Of a DNA stretch of 64,000 bases, positions 1 to 7,601 are shown piece by piece. Position 1 is the stretch's first letter. Each line of letters begins with the position of its first letter. The stretch is taken from NCBI RefSeq assembly GCF_002259405.1, contig NZ_NPFW01000007.1, positions 124,001 to 188,000 on the forward strand, given 5' to 3'. This stretch comes from Rhodococcus sp. 14-2483-1-2. GTDB lineage: Bacteria; Actinomycetota; Actinomycetes; Mycobacteriales; Mycobacteriaceae. The translations under genes and the position numbers were made by a program. The notes under the pieces are model-generated. The model saw nothing but the letters and a program-made list of their open reading frames with translations. It was not told the origin of the DNA and ran no database searches.

Positions 1-2
1 CG

Positions 3-848
3 TGGACCGACATCGCCCGGGAACTGTCCGGTCTCCCAGCAGATCTCGACGTGGCCGCCGCGCGTCGGGGCTCTCGCCTGCGCACGTCCGTCGAGAGGTC
101 ACTGACCAGGCGGCTGGCTGCTCTCGATCGACTGTTGGTCGTGCCGGTCCTGGCCGATTCGATGCCTCGCCGAATCCTGTTGACGGTGCCCGGTGTGCTC
201 GGCGGTATTCCGTGGGGCCTACTCCCCGGCCTCGCGGCTCGTTCTCTGTCGGTTGCGGTGTCGGTGCAATGGTGGATCGGTAGTTCGTCCGAGGCCGGCA
301 CTCGGGCACCGGTAGGCGTGGTGTGCGGGCCGGGCACAGAACACGGCGAACGGGAGGCCAGAGACGTTGCGCAGGCCTGGGAGGGTCGGTCACGGATCGT
401 CACCGGTGCCGATGCCACCACCGTTGCTGCGTCCGATCTCGCCGAAGGGTCGAACATCCTCCACGTCAGCGCACACGGGGGCTATTCGCGCGAACATCCA
501 CTGTTCTCGTCGATCGCCCTGACCGACGGCCCGTGGTTCGGCCACGACGTCACCCAGCTCGCGTCGGTGCCGTCGCTCGTGGTCGTGTCCGCCTGCGAAA
601 TGGGTCGTGCGGCCGGTGAATTCGATGCGCTCGGCATGGCGCGTGCCTGGCTGCACGCCGGTGCACGATGCGTTATCGCTGCTCCCGCGAACATCGACGA
701 CGAACGTGCCGCTGAATTCTTCCCATCCCTGCACCGAAGAATAGCGGGCGGCGAGACCCCAGGCGATGCGCTGGCCACGCTGCGCGGTTGTGCTCCGGAA
801 TCGCCAGACCTGGGTGTCGCCGCACTGTGTTACGGAAATGCCTGGTGA
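3..848 (+). CDS. CHAT-domain (caspase-like) protein, 5' end cut off
   Basis: The frame is open through the left edge of the window, so this is the C-terminal part (about 281 residues) of a larger protein. It matches the CHAT domain, a caspase-like cysteine protease fold of the separase/gingipain clan. The His region reads HVSAHGG (around base 478) and the Cys region reads VVVSACEMG (around base 595), so both catalytic residues are present, followed by the usual GMARAWLHAGA helix and a GD-ALATLRG end. CHAT proteins often carry N-terminal TPRs or other sensors; that part is outside the window. It is followed in the same direction by two serine proteases (gaps of 87 and 68 bp), so it is probably the first visible gene of a three-protease operon. 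Substrate unknown. Confidence 0.85.
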   Translation, partial: WTDIARELSGLPADLDVAAARRGSRLRTSVERSLTRRLAALDRLLVVPVLADSMPRRILLTVPGVLGGIPWGLLPGLAARSLSVAVSVQWWIGSSSEAGTRAPVGVVCGPGTEHGEREARDVAQAWEGRSRIVTGADATTVAASDLAEGSNILHVSAHGGYSREHPLFSSIALTDGPWFGHDVTQLASVPSLVVVSACEMGRAAGEFDALGMARAWLHAGARCVIAAPANIDDERAAEFFPSLHRRIAGGETPGDALATLRGCAPESPDLGVAALCYGNAW

Positions 849-935
849 ACAACATCATCGAGTGATGTATCAGCGACGTGGTCCGGCGCTCCTGATGGTC
901 GTACACACCCGAACGCCCATCACCGAGGAGTGGAT

Positions 936-2144
936 ATGTCCACCAGACTGACAGACCCGTTCACGGAGGAGCGGCTGATAATCCTCCGCGCTCCAGCGCG
1001 ACCGGCCATGCGAGATCTCGACGCCGGTCCGGTTGCGATGTCGGCAGAAGCAACCGCGGGCATCACGATCGACATCGACAGCAAGGTCAGCAAGTCGACG
1101 ATGCGCACGATCGCGAACGACCCCACCGTCGTCGGCTTCTGCCCGTCGTTGCCGATGACACTGATAGAGCCCGTGCCGACGCCACGACTCCACCGATCAG
1201 GTGTCGCCGCCACGACGTGGGGTGTCGACGCGGTCGGAGCAACGACCTCGCCGTACACAGGGTCCGGGATCACCGTCGCCGTACTCGACACCGGCATCGA
1301 CTCGACTCATGCGGCCTTCTCCGGCGTAGAGCTGATCACCCGGGACTTCACCGGGGACGGCAGCGTCATCGACAAGCATGGACACGGAACACACTGCGCT
1401 GGAACGATCTTCGGACGCGATCTGAACTCGAAGCGAATCGGTGTTGCCAGCGGTGTGAACCGCGCTCTGATCGGCAAAGTACTCGGGGCCGACGGCGGTG
1501 GCACCGACATCCTCACCCAAGCCATGATCTGGGCCCGCGACAACGGAGCACACGTCATCTCCATGTCCCTCGGCATCGACTTCCCCGGCTACGTGAACTA
1601 CCTGATTCACCAGCGCGGCTACCGCACCGACGTCGCCACATCGGTAGGCCTGCAGGCCTATACCGCCAACGTCAGACTCTTCGAGAAGCTCTCCGAGTTC
1701 CTCAACGCCGGTCTCGGACAACCACTCGTCGTTGCCGCCACCGGAAACGAAAGCGGTCGGCATGCCAACCCGCCGTACGAAATCAACGTCTCACCACCGG
1801 CCGCCGCGGCCGGCATCATCGCCGTCGGCGCACTCGACAGCAGCGCGGACGGATTCGTCGTCGCACCGTTCTCGAACACTCGGGCAACGGTTTCCGCTCC
1901 GGGCGTCGGAATCGAGAGTGCTGGGCTCGGCGGCGGTACCACCACCATGAGCGGAACCAGTATGGCCACACCGCACGTCGCGGGCGTGGCGGCTCTCTGG
2001 GCCGAAAAGCTCCGAACGCAAGGGCAACTGAGTCCCCTCGTACTCCAGGCCAAGATCATCGGCGACGCGACCTGCGACCCACTCGCGCCGGGCTTCGATC
2101 CCCTCGACGTCGGTGCGGGTCTGGTTCAGGCACCGCAGTCCTGA
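936..2144 (+). CDS. Subtilisin-like (S8) serine protease without signal peptide
   Basis: 402 residues. The catalytic triad of family S8 is complete: Asp in VAVLDTGIDSTH (about residue 118), His in DKHGHGTHCAGT (about 148), and Ser in SGTSMATPHVAG (about 341); the oxyanion Asn is in VVAATGNES (about 270). About 100 residues precede the catalytic domain and resemble a short propeptide-like region, but there is no hydrophobic signal peptide, so a cytoplasmic location is likely. An insertion of about 50 residues lies between the His and Asn motifs. The ATG at 936 is chosen over the in-frame GTG at 930 because GAGGAG (925-930) is five bases upstream of it. The gene lies between a CHAT protein and a trypsin-like protease, all co-directional. 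Confidence 0.9.
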   Translation: MSTRLTDPFTEERLIILRAPARPAMRDLDAGPVAMSAEATAGITIDIDSKVSKSTMRTIANDPTVVGFCPSLPMTLIEPVPTPRLHRSGVAATTWGVDAVGATTSPYTGSGITVAVLDTGIDSTHAAFSGVELITRDFTGDGSVIDKHGHGTHCAGTIFGRDLNSKRIGVASGVNRALIGKVLGADGGGTDILTQAMIWARDNGAHVISMSLGIDFPGYVNYLIHQRGYRTDVATSVGLQAYTANVRLFEKLSEFLNAGLGQPLVVAATGNESGRHANPPYEINVSPPAAAAGIIAVGALDSSADGFVVAPFSNTRATVSAPGVGIESAGLGGGTTTMSGTSMATPHVAGVAALWAEKLRTQGQLSPLVLQAKIIGDATCDPLAPGFDPLDVGAGLVQAPQS

Positions 2145-2212
2145 CTCGCTCCACCTTCTTTCGATACGCACCCTCACACCCATGCTCGTGTCACACCTTT
2201 CGGAGGATCATC

Positions 2213-3103
2213 ATGACCAGTACCATCCGTTCGACTGGATACATGCTCGATCGCAGCGGCGTTCCCGACGATGTCCTGGAGCTACTACAGGTACTTCCCG
2301 GACAACACCAGGTCGAACTCGACCCTGCCGACGCACCGGCAGCAGCCCACTCGTCGTCCACCGAGCCCTACTGCCCCACATGGGCAACGCACGCCGATCC
2401 CACTGTCGTGCAGTCGTTCTCCGTGGAAGGAGAGACGTTTCTCGAACCACTGGTGCACGAGGAACCCAACCCTCTTCTCTACCCGATGTGCACGGTCGGG
2501 ATCGTGTTCACCAGCGCAGGCAGGCGGGGTAGCGGTGTACTCGTGGGGCCGAACTTGCTCCTGACTGCCGGCCACGTCGCACCGTGGGGCGCGAGCTCGT
2601 GGAGCATGGAGTTCGTCCCCGCCTTCCGGAACGGCAACCGCCCGTATGGAAGTTCGTACGTCCAGACATACCGCGGCTACAACACGAACGACAATGTGAC
2701 CGGGCACGATTACGCGATCTGCAAGTTGTTCAAGCCCCTGGGCTCCGCGCTCGGGTGGATGGGTACTGCGTCGTTCGGCAGCGAAGATCAGTACTACAAC
2801 AAGCGTTACGTCTCGTCGGGGTATCCGGGCAGCTACGGTCAGCGACCGGCCGTCGAGTTGGACATGGGGATCCGCGACATCGACGACGACAGTCCGGGCC
2901 GCGAACTCGAGTTCGCGTTGCGCGCAGACCTCGGACCGGGTTGGTCCGGCGGTCCGCTCTGGCAGCACACCGCCAACCCCTATGCCGTCGGTGTGCTGAG
3001 CGGAACGGAGAAGGACGGTCTCGACCCGACGCGACTCGTGTACGCCGCCGGAAGCCCCATGGTCGATCTCGTCAACTACGGTCTGGCGAACTGGCGTCCG
3101 TAG
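2213..3103 (+). CDS. Trypsin-like (S1, V8-type) serine protease without signal peptide
   Basis: 296 residues. The chymotrypsin-fold triad is visible: His in LLLTAGHVAP (about residue 120), Asp in GHDYAICKL (about 165), and Ser in GPGWSGGPLW (about 245). The first 95 residues are acidic and not recognised, and could be a regulatory or pro-region. There is no signal peptide, unlike the two exported chymotrypsin-fold proteases at 38.9 and 40.3 kb. The ATG at 2213 follows GGAGG (2202-2206); the frame stays open far upstream, but only as a shadow of the subtilase gene. It is the third gene after a CHAT protein and a subtilase and ends before a strong hairpin. Its position suggests it is a target or executor of the CHAT protease; this is inference. 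Confidence 0.88.
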   Translation: MTSTIRSTGYMLDRSGVPDDVLELLQVLPGQHQVELDPADAPAAAHSSSTEPYCPTWATHADPTVVQSFSVEGETFLEPLVHEEPNPLLYPMCTVGIVFTSAGRRGSGVLVGPNLLLTAGHVAPWGASSWSMEFVPAFRNGNRPYGSSYVQTYRGYNTNDNVTGHDYAICKLFKPLGSALGWMGTASFGSEDQYYNKRYVSSGYPGSYGQRPAVELDMGIRDIDDDSPGRELEFALRADLGPGWSGGPLWQHTANPYAVGVLSGTEKDGLDPTRLVYAAGSPMVDLVNYGLANWRP

Positions 3104-3205
3104 TCCACACGTTGGCTCGGGTTGCTGGGAGATCCGGTCCGGATGATGCGCCGGCTCGTGATCCAGCACTCGATCAGCTCTGATCGGCCTCGTGGACAAC
3201 CTCTT

Positions 3206-3239
3206 CCAGCCCCGCACCGTGTTTTCGGTGCGGGGCTGG
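3206..3239. terminator. Bidirectional hairpin terminator
   Basis: A perfect 14-bp stem (CCAGCCCCGCACCG and its complement) closes a 6-nt loop between two convergent genes, the trypsin-like protease and the HNH gene. The sequence after it on the plus strand is only moderately T-rich. It probably terminates both transcripts. Confidence 0.8.
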
Positions 3240-3253
3240 AGTCTTCCTGGATT

Positions 3254-4576
3254 TCAGGCGATGTGGGGGCCTGCGCGGGCGTGGGATGGTCTCGGTTGTC
3301 GGTACGGGTCGACAGTGGCCGGTGGTACGAACCAGGGGTGGTTGTCGGTGCCGATGAACACTTCCCAATCGGAGTGGTGGATGAGGCGGTGGTGGAAGCC
3401 GCACAGTAGGACGAGGTTGTTCATGTCGGTGGGGCCGCCGTCGCCCCAGTGCCAGATGTGGTGGCCTTCGGTCCAGGCGGCGGGTTTTCCGCAGCCGGGG
3501 AACGCGCACCCGTGATCGCGGGCGGTGAGGGCTGTGCGTTGTTTGGCGGTGATGGTACGGGCGGTGCGGGCGAGGTTCAACGGGTTGCCGTTCTCGTCCA
3601 TCACGATGGCAGTGAGGACACAATCACACGCCAACTGACGGGAAGTATTGCGGGACAGCGGTCCCATCCACGGCAGCCACCCGACCGAAGTGCCGTCGCC
3701 GAACAAGTCTCGATATGCGCCACGATCCGCGGTAGGCCCGCTTCCATCGCAGTTGCTGCTGGGTTCGGTCGCTGCTCGGGTGTTCTCGTCGTCGGTGATG
3801 TCGTGAACCCCACCCTGAAGATCGGCGAGGTCCTGCAACCGGATGTGCAGGTTGACGTGCGGGCGTTCTCCGCCTTCGATGGGGCGATCACTCGAGGCGA
3901 GGTACTGGTCGAGGATGTGTCCGAAGGCGTCGGCTCGGCGTTTGGCGGGGCTGCGGTCGTCTTGGCTGCCGTCGGCTGCGGGGTGGGGTTCGGTCAACGG
4001 CGAGAGCGCGGTGAGCAGCTTTTCTCCGGTGACAGCATCGAAATCGCCCTTCAACACCAGCCGCCCATTCAAGGTCTTCGAGGCGAAGAGTTCGTTGCGG
4101 TCGGTGTTCTCGGCGGGTGGTTTCTTGGTGCCGAAGCTGTCTTCGAGTCTGGTGATCGCTGCACGAATCCGGCCGGTACGAGCGTCGGGCCCGGTCGCAG
4201 CCTTGATCAAGGCGGCGCGGGCCATATCGCGACCCTCTTCCGGCAGGTTCTCCGGTGGGGTTTCGGCGAAGGTGAGGATCAACGCGGCGTGATCGACGGA
4301 CATCACGCCGGTGTTCACGGCGTCGGCGATGTCGGGAAACGCAGCCATGCCGCGGGCGAGCGCAACGATCTTGGTCGCTTTGCTGGGGGACAGCAGGGTG
4401 GTGGAGGTCAGCCATCCGGCGGGTCCGGGGAAACCGAGCTTCTCGCGGGAGACGCGGGTGTCGATTTCGGCGACGAGAGCGATCCGCCGGGCTTCGAGCA
4501 GCTGGATCTGGTGGGAGACCGCGGCGGATTCGGCGAGGAGTTCACTCTCGCTCAGTTGCCAGATCTCCGTGGTCAT
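3254..4576 (-). CDS. 13E12-family HNH endonuclease (DUF222 + HNH)
   Basis: 440 residues, typical of the actinobacterial 13E12 repeat family. The N-terminal DUF222-like helical region is followed by a C-terminal HNH domain: residues ALTARDHGCAFPGCG, then WTEGHHIWHW and LVLLCGFHHRLIHH, which supply the zinc Cys pairs and the catalytic His. The start is set at the ATG at 4576 (MTTEIWQLSES), because a complete promoter lies directly upstream (4577-4612) and contains a perfect LexA box. The mRNA is then leaderless or nearly so. Members of this family in mycobacteria are known to be in the LexA regulon, which fits. The role of the nuclease is not established; these genes are often multi-copy and may be mobile. 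Confidence 0.9.
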   Translation of the reverse strand: MTTEIWQLSESELLAESAAVSHQIQLLEARRIALVAEIDTRVSREKLGFPGPAGWLTSTTLLSPSKATKIVALARGMAAFPDIADAVNTGVMSVDHAALILTFAETPPENLPEEGRDMARAALIKAATGPDARTGRIRAAITRLEDSFGTKKPPAENTDRNELFASKTLNGRLVLKGDFDAVTGEKLLTALSPLTEPHPAADGSQDDRSPAKRRADAFGHILDQYLASSDRPIEGGERPHVNLHIRLQDLADLQGGVHDITDDENTRAATEPSSNCDGSGPTADRGAYRDLFGDGTSVGWLPWMGPLSRNTSRQLACDCVLTAIVMDENGNPLNLARTARTITAKQRTALTARDHGCAFPGCGKPAAWTEGHHIWHWGDGGPTDMNNLVLLCGFHHRLIHHSDWEVFIGTDNHPWFVPPATVDPYRQPRPSHARAGPHIA

Positions 4577-4612
4577 GGGAGCAAGTGTATCGAACGCGCG
4601 TTCGACTGGCAA
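4577..4612 (-). promoter_or_regulatory. LexA-controlled promoter: SOS box inside the -35/-10 spacer
   Basis: On the minus strand, TTGCCA (4612-4607) is followed by a 17-nt spacer, TACACT (4589-4584), seven bases and the ATG at 4576. The spacer contains the perfect palindrome TCGAACGCGCGTTCGA (4605-4590), which matches the actinobacterial LexA site TCGAAC-N4-GTTCGA. LexA bound there would cover the space between both promoter elements and shut the promoter tightly. The start of transcription would fall at or next to the ATG. Confidence 0.85.
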
Positions 4613-4646
4613 CCATCGTTGAACCGAAAACTATTGCCCTGCAGAA

Positions 4647-5636
4647 CTATTCGAGATCCAAGATCTGTCGGTGGCGTGTGATAGGAGCGTCACCGCCCAC
4701 CCTGAATGTCGCCCGGTATGCGCTGGGCGAGACCCCCAACTCCGCGGCAAGCTGGTTTCGCAATGAGGTTGCCGTGCCGAAGCCGGTGTCGTGGGCGATC
4801 CGTTCGATGGTCAGGTCCGTGTTCTCGAGCAACTCCCTCGACCGCTGGACACGCTGCGCCACGATCCAACGAGCCGGAGAGACACCGACTTCGGCGACGA
4901 ACCTGCGTGAGAACGTCCGCACACTCATCGCTTGATGCCGAGCCAGATCCTCCACCGACAGGGCCGACCCCAGATTGCGCAGTGCCCACTCCTGCGCATC
5001 GGCCGTCGACGTACTGTGCGTCCGCGGCACCGGAGTGTCGATGTACTGCGCCTGCCCGCCGCTGCGCTGGGGAGGTACGACGGTTCCGCGCGCCACCCGA
5101 TTGGCCACAGCCGCACCGAAGTCCTGTCGAATCATGTGCAGACACAGATCGATTCCCGATGCCTCCCCTGCCGCGGTCAACACGTTGCCGTCCTCGGTGT
5201 AGAGCACGTTGGGGTCGAGCAGCACCTGCGGATACAGTTCGGCAAAACATGCGGCGGACTTCCAGTGCGTGGTGGCCCGTTTGCCGTCGAGCCGGCCCGC
5301 CGCAGCAAGGACGAAAGCGCCCGTGCAGATGGACGCCAATCGCTGACTCGACACCGCGTCGAACAGGGCCGAGGCCGCGGCGAGGTCGGTCTCGTAGTCG
5401 ACGTCGGAGGCGGGCACGATGACGGTGTCCGCCTCGGCCACAGCCTCGAGCCCTCGTTCGACGAGTATGCGAATGTCGGAGTCGGTGCGAACAGGGCCGG
5501 GTACGTCGGTGCAGGTGATCACCTCGTACAGCGCATCGCCGGAGTCGGAGCGAGCCTGCCCGAACAGGCGATGCACGATGCCCAACTCCATCGCGAGGAG
5601 ACCGTCGCGCACATATACGGCGATGCGATGTGTCAT
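4647..5636 (-). CDS. GlxA-type AraC-family transcriptional regulator (DJ-1/PfpI + HTH)
   Basis: 329 residues. Residues about 1-190 form a DJ-1/PfpI (GATase1-like) domain with the nucleophile-elbow motif SICTGAFVLAAAG. Residues about 220-315 form an AraC-type double HTH (LSVEDLARHQAMSVRTFSRRF and ERIAHDTGFGTATSLRNQL). This architecture is the GlxA/FtrA group, cytoplasmic DNA-binding regulators with an unknown small-molecule ligand. It is divergent from the quinone oxidoreductase gene at 5708 with 71 bp between them, so it probably controls that gene. Confidence 0.9.
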   Translation of the reverse strand: MTHRIAVYVRDGLLAMELGIVHRLFGQARSDSGDALYEVITCTDVPGPVRTDSDIRILVERGLEAVAEADTVIVPASDVDYETDLAAASALFDAVSSQRLASICTGAFVLAAAGRLDGKRATTHWKSAACFAELYPQVLLDPNVLYTEDGNVLTAAGEASGIDLCLHMIRQDFGAAVANRVARGTVVPPQRSGGQAQYIDTPVPRTHSTSTADAQEWALRNLGSALSVEDLARHQAMSVRTFSRRFVAEVGVSPARWIVAQRVQRSRELLENTDLTIERIAHDTGFGTATSLRNQLAAELGVSPSAYRATFRVGGDAPITRHRQILDLE

Positions 5637-5707
5637 GGCCGAATTCTTTCACATGTTGTCTTTCAGGCCACTGGTTTCGAAATGCGACGTAGCCAAGGAT
5701 CGAGAGC

Positions 5708-7393
5708 ATGAACATCCTGTGGGTCCATGCCCATCCAGACGCCCGCTCCCTCAACGGTTCCCTGCGTGACGCAGCCCTGGAACAACTTCGCGCCGACGGC
5801 CATAGCGTCGAGCAGTCGGATCTGTATGCAATGAAGTGGAATCCGGTGGTCAAGCCACAGGACTACGACCACGATCCGACCGAGCGATTCCAGGTGGCCA
5901 ACGCGTCGAGATCGGCCTTTGCTGCAGGAACTCAGGCCCCGGAGATCGCCGCGGAACAACAGAAGCTGCTGCGGGCCGATGCCGTCGTGCTGCAGTTTCC
6001 GCTGTGGTGGTTCTCGATGCCCGCGATCATGAAAGGCTGGGTGGATCGAGTCTTCGTCGAGGGATTCGGATACGGCATCAGGCGTGCAGACGGCCGCACC
6101 AGGCGTTACGGCGACGGCGTGCTCGCCGGCAAGCGTGCGATGGTCGTCGTCAGCATGGGCGGCAGCGAACACACGGTGTCAGCACGCGGCATCAACGGCG
6201 ACCTGCACGAGATGCTGTACCCGATTCAGCACGGCATCCTCTTCTACACCGGCATGTCCGTACTGCCGCCCGTCCTGATCGCCAGCGCCGACCGGATGAC
6301 CGAAACCGATTACGCTGCAGCAGAATCAGAGCTCCTACAACGCGTCAAGGGCCTGCCCACGGACGCGCCCATCCCCTACCGCACGCAAAACGGCGGCGAC
6401 TACGACCGGCGATTCGTACTACGCGATGACATCGAACCCGAGGACACCGGCATCCGAGTACACACCATCAGGTGGTCAATCGAGGACGCGAGCGAGGAAC
6501 GCTCCGATGTTGTCTTCGACTGTCGCGGTGCGGGTCTCGACATCGAAGTCCTCCTTGAACTGTCGGCCCAATGCCGGGGTCTTCTTCTTTCGCGCATACA
6601 GCGAGCACGCGAGGTCCGAGCAGATGTAGGTGCCCACAGTATTGCCACGCCTGCCGGATTCCCCGGCCTTCGCGGCGGCCATCAGAGACACCCCGCCGTT
6701 GGCGTGCGTGGTGAGGCAGATGCTGCACATCTGCGCCTTCCTGGGCCCGCCAGGCTTGTAGCGCAACGCGATTCCACACAGGCGATCCCCCGAAGGAGCG
6801 ACGATATAACTCCTGCCGGCGAGCTTGGGGTCGACCCAACCGAAGAAGTCGAGATCGTCCCACGGCACGTCGTCGATGTTCTCGGGAAGCGAGAGCCGCT
6901 TGGCGTCGCCCTTGGACGAATTGACGAACGACGACCTGATGTCGCGTTCGGAGATCGGTTCCATGTCACTGCCTCCAGTGCTGTAAGAGCGTGTCGATTC
7001 CGTCGAGGATGCGAGCCCAGGACTGCTGCGAGTCGGGCGCACTGTGACCGAACGAGCCAGACGCATCGAGGCTGGCGTAGCCGTGAAACACACTGCCGAG
7101 CAATCGAACTGCATGTACCTGATCCTCTTCACCGAGGTCGTACCCCCGGAGGATCGCTTTCATCATCGCCGAGTGACGCACTCCCGCACTTGCAAGAGCA
7201 GTCTCGTGATCGAGCGGAAACTGCGTCGCTGCATAGCGACCGGGGTGTTCGCGCGAATAGTCGAGATACGCGTTGGCGACGGCAACCAGAGCGTCTTTTC
7301 CTGCTCGACCCGCCAGTGCCTCGGACACCCGATCGGCCAGTTCCTCCAACGCTAGCAGCGCTATCCCGACGTTCAACTCGTGCGCGTTCTTGA
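5708..7393 (+). CDS. NAD(P)H:quinone oxidoreductase (flavodoxin-like), missing stop at expected end
   Basis: The first 255 residues or so are a flavodoxin-fold NAD(P)H dehydrogenase of the MdaB/KefF/NQO type: start MNILWVHAHPDARSLNG, FMN-site segment VVLQFPLWWFSMPAIMKGWVDRV split over the loop, and a C-terminal end GGDYDRRFVLRDD. The family usually ends soon after this, near base 6475. Here no stop occurs in frame until 7393. The extra 305 residues are exactly antisense to two well-supported minus-strand genes (FBP-domain protein and TetR) and look like a shadow reading. I therefore read it as an oxidoreductase with a lost stop codon or a frame error near 6470; the tail is probably not conserved. 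It is divergent from the GlxA-type regulator, its likely controller. Confidence 0.7.
   Translation: MNILWVHAHPDARSLNGSLRDAALEQLRADGHSVEQSDLYAMKWNPVVKPQDYDHDPTERFQVANASRSAFAAGTQAPEIAAEQQKLLRADAVVLQFPLWWFSMPAIMKGWVDRVFVEGFGYGIRRADGRTRRYGDGVLAGKRAMVVVSMGGSEHTVSARGINGDLHEMLYPIQHGILFYTGMSVLPPVLIASADRMTETDYAAAESELLQRVKGLPTDAPIPYRTQNGGDYDRRFVLRDDIEPEDTGIRVHTIRWSIEDASEERSDVVFDCRGAGLDIEVLLELSAQCRGLLLSRIQRAREVRADVGAHSIATPAGFPGLRGGHQRHPAVGVRGEADAAHLRLPGPARLVAQRDSTQAIPRRSDDITPAGELGVDPTEEVEIVPRHVVDVLGKREPLGVALGRIDERRPDVAFGDRFHVTASSAVRACRFRRGCEPRTAASRAHCDRTSQTHRGWRSRETHCRAIELHVPDPLHRGRTPGGSLSSSPSDALPHLQEQSRDRAETASLHSDRGVRANSRDTRWRRQPERLFLLDPPVPRTPDRPVPPTLAALSRRSTRARS
6476..6964 (-). CDS. FBP-domain (EF-G-binding protein-like treble clef) protein
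   Basis: 162 residues. The C-terminal half carries a treble-clef zinc finger of the FBP_C type, with the Cys pair CSICL followed by GTYICSDLACSLYAR; this fold occurs at the C-terminus of fusidic-acid-resistance EF-G-binding proteins (FusB-like). A role at the ribosome or EF-G is inferred only from this. The ATG at 6964 lies one base after the TetR stop codon, and its ribosome site GGAGG is inside the end of the TetR gene, so translation is probably coupled. An in-frame extension upstream to 7132 overlaps TetR and is not credible. The whole gene is overlapped on the plus strand by the read-through frame from 5708. Confidence 0.8.
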   Translation of the reverse strand: MEPISERDIRSSFVNSSKGDAKRLSLPENIDDVPWDDLDFFGWVDPKLAGRSYIVAPSGDRLCGIALRYKPGGPRKAQMCSICLTTHANGGVSLMAAAKAGESGRRGNTVGTYICSDLACSLYARKKKTPALGRQFKEDFDVETRTATVEDNIGAFLARVLD

Positions 7394-7532
7394 GGTGCGA
7401 ATACAGGCTTGCCACCTTGACGTCGAAGCGTCTGGCTACCTCACTGGCGGTGACGCGATCGAAGCCGACCTCATCGGCCAGATCCGCTCCCGCCGCCACG
7501 ATGCGTCGAGCGGTCAATCCTGCACGTGCCAT
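6966..7532 (-). CDS. TetR-family transcriptional regulator
   Basis: 188 residues. The N-terminal HTH reads ITASEVARRF-like (VTASEVARRFDVKVASLYSH), and the C-terminal region contains the WHG/TetR_C_33-like segment with HGYASLDASGSFG. It is the first gene of a two-gene unit with the FBP-domain protein. A GAGGAGG ribosome site precedes the ATG. The target is unknown; candidates are its own operon or the ABC exporter genes that end 69 bp upstream on the same strand. Confidence 0.88.
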   Translation of the reverse strand: MARAGLTARRIVAAGADLADEVGFDRVTASEVARRFDVKVASLYSHLKNAHELNVGIALLALEELADRVSEALAGRAGKDALVAVANAYLDYSREHPGRYAATQFPLDHETALASAGVRHSAMMKAILRGYDLGEEDQVHAVRLLGSVFHGYASLDASGSFGHSAPDSQQSWARILDGIDTLLQHWRQ

Positions 7533-7601
7533 GCCGGCCTCCTCGTTCTTTCGAGGACACCGTAACCAAACCTAAGGGCATTAGGCAAATTGCTATAGCA
7601 A

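Noticed and set aside
6965-7132. N-terminal extension of the FBP-domain protein into the TetR gene
   Set aside because: The ATG at 6964 has its own GGAGG site and sits right after the TetR stop; the extension is a shadow of TetR.
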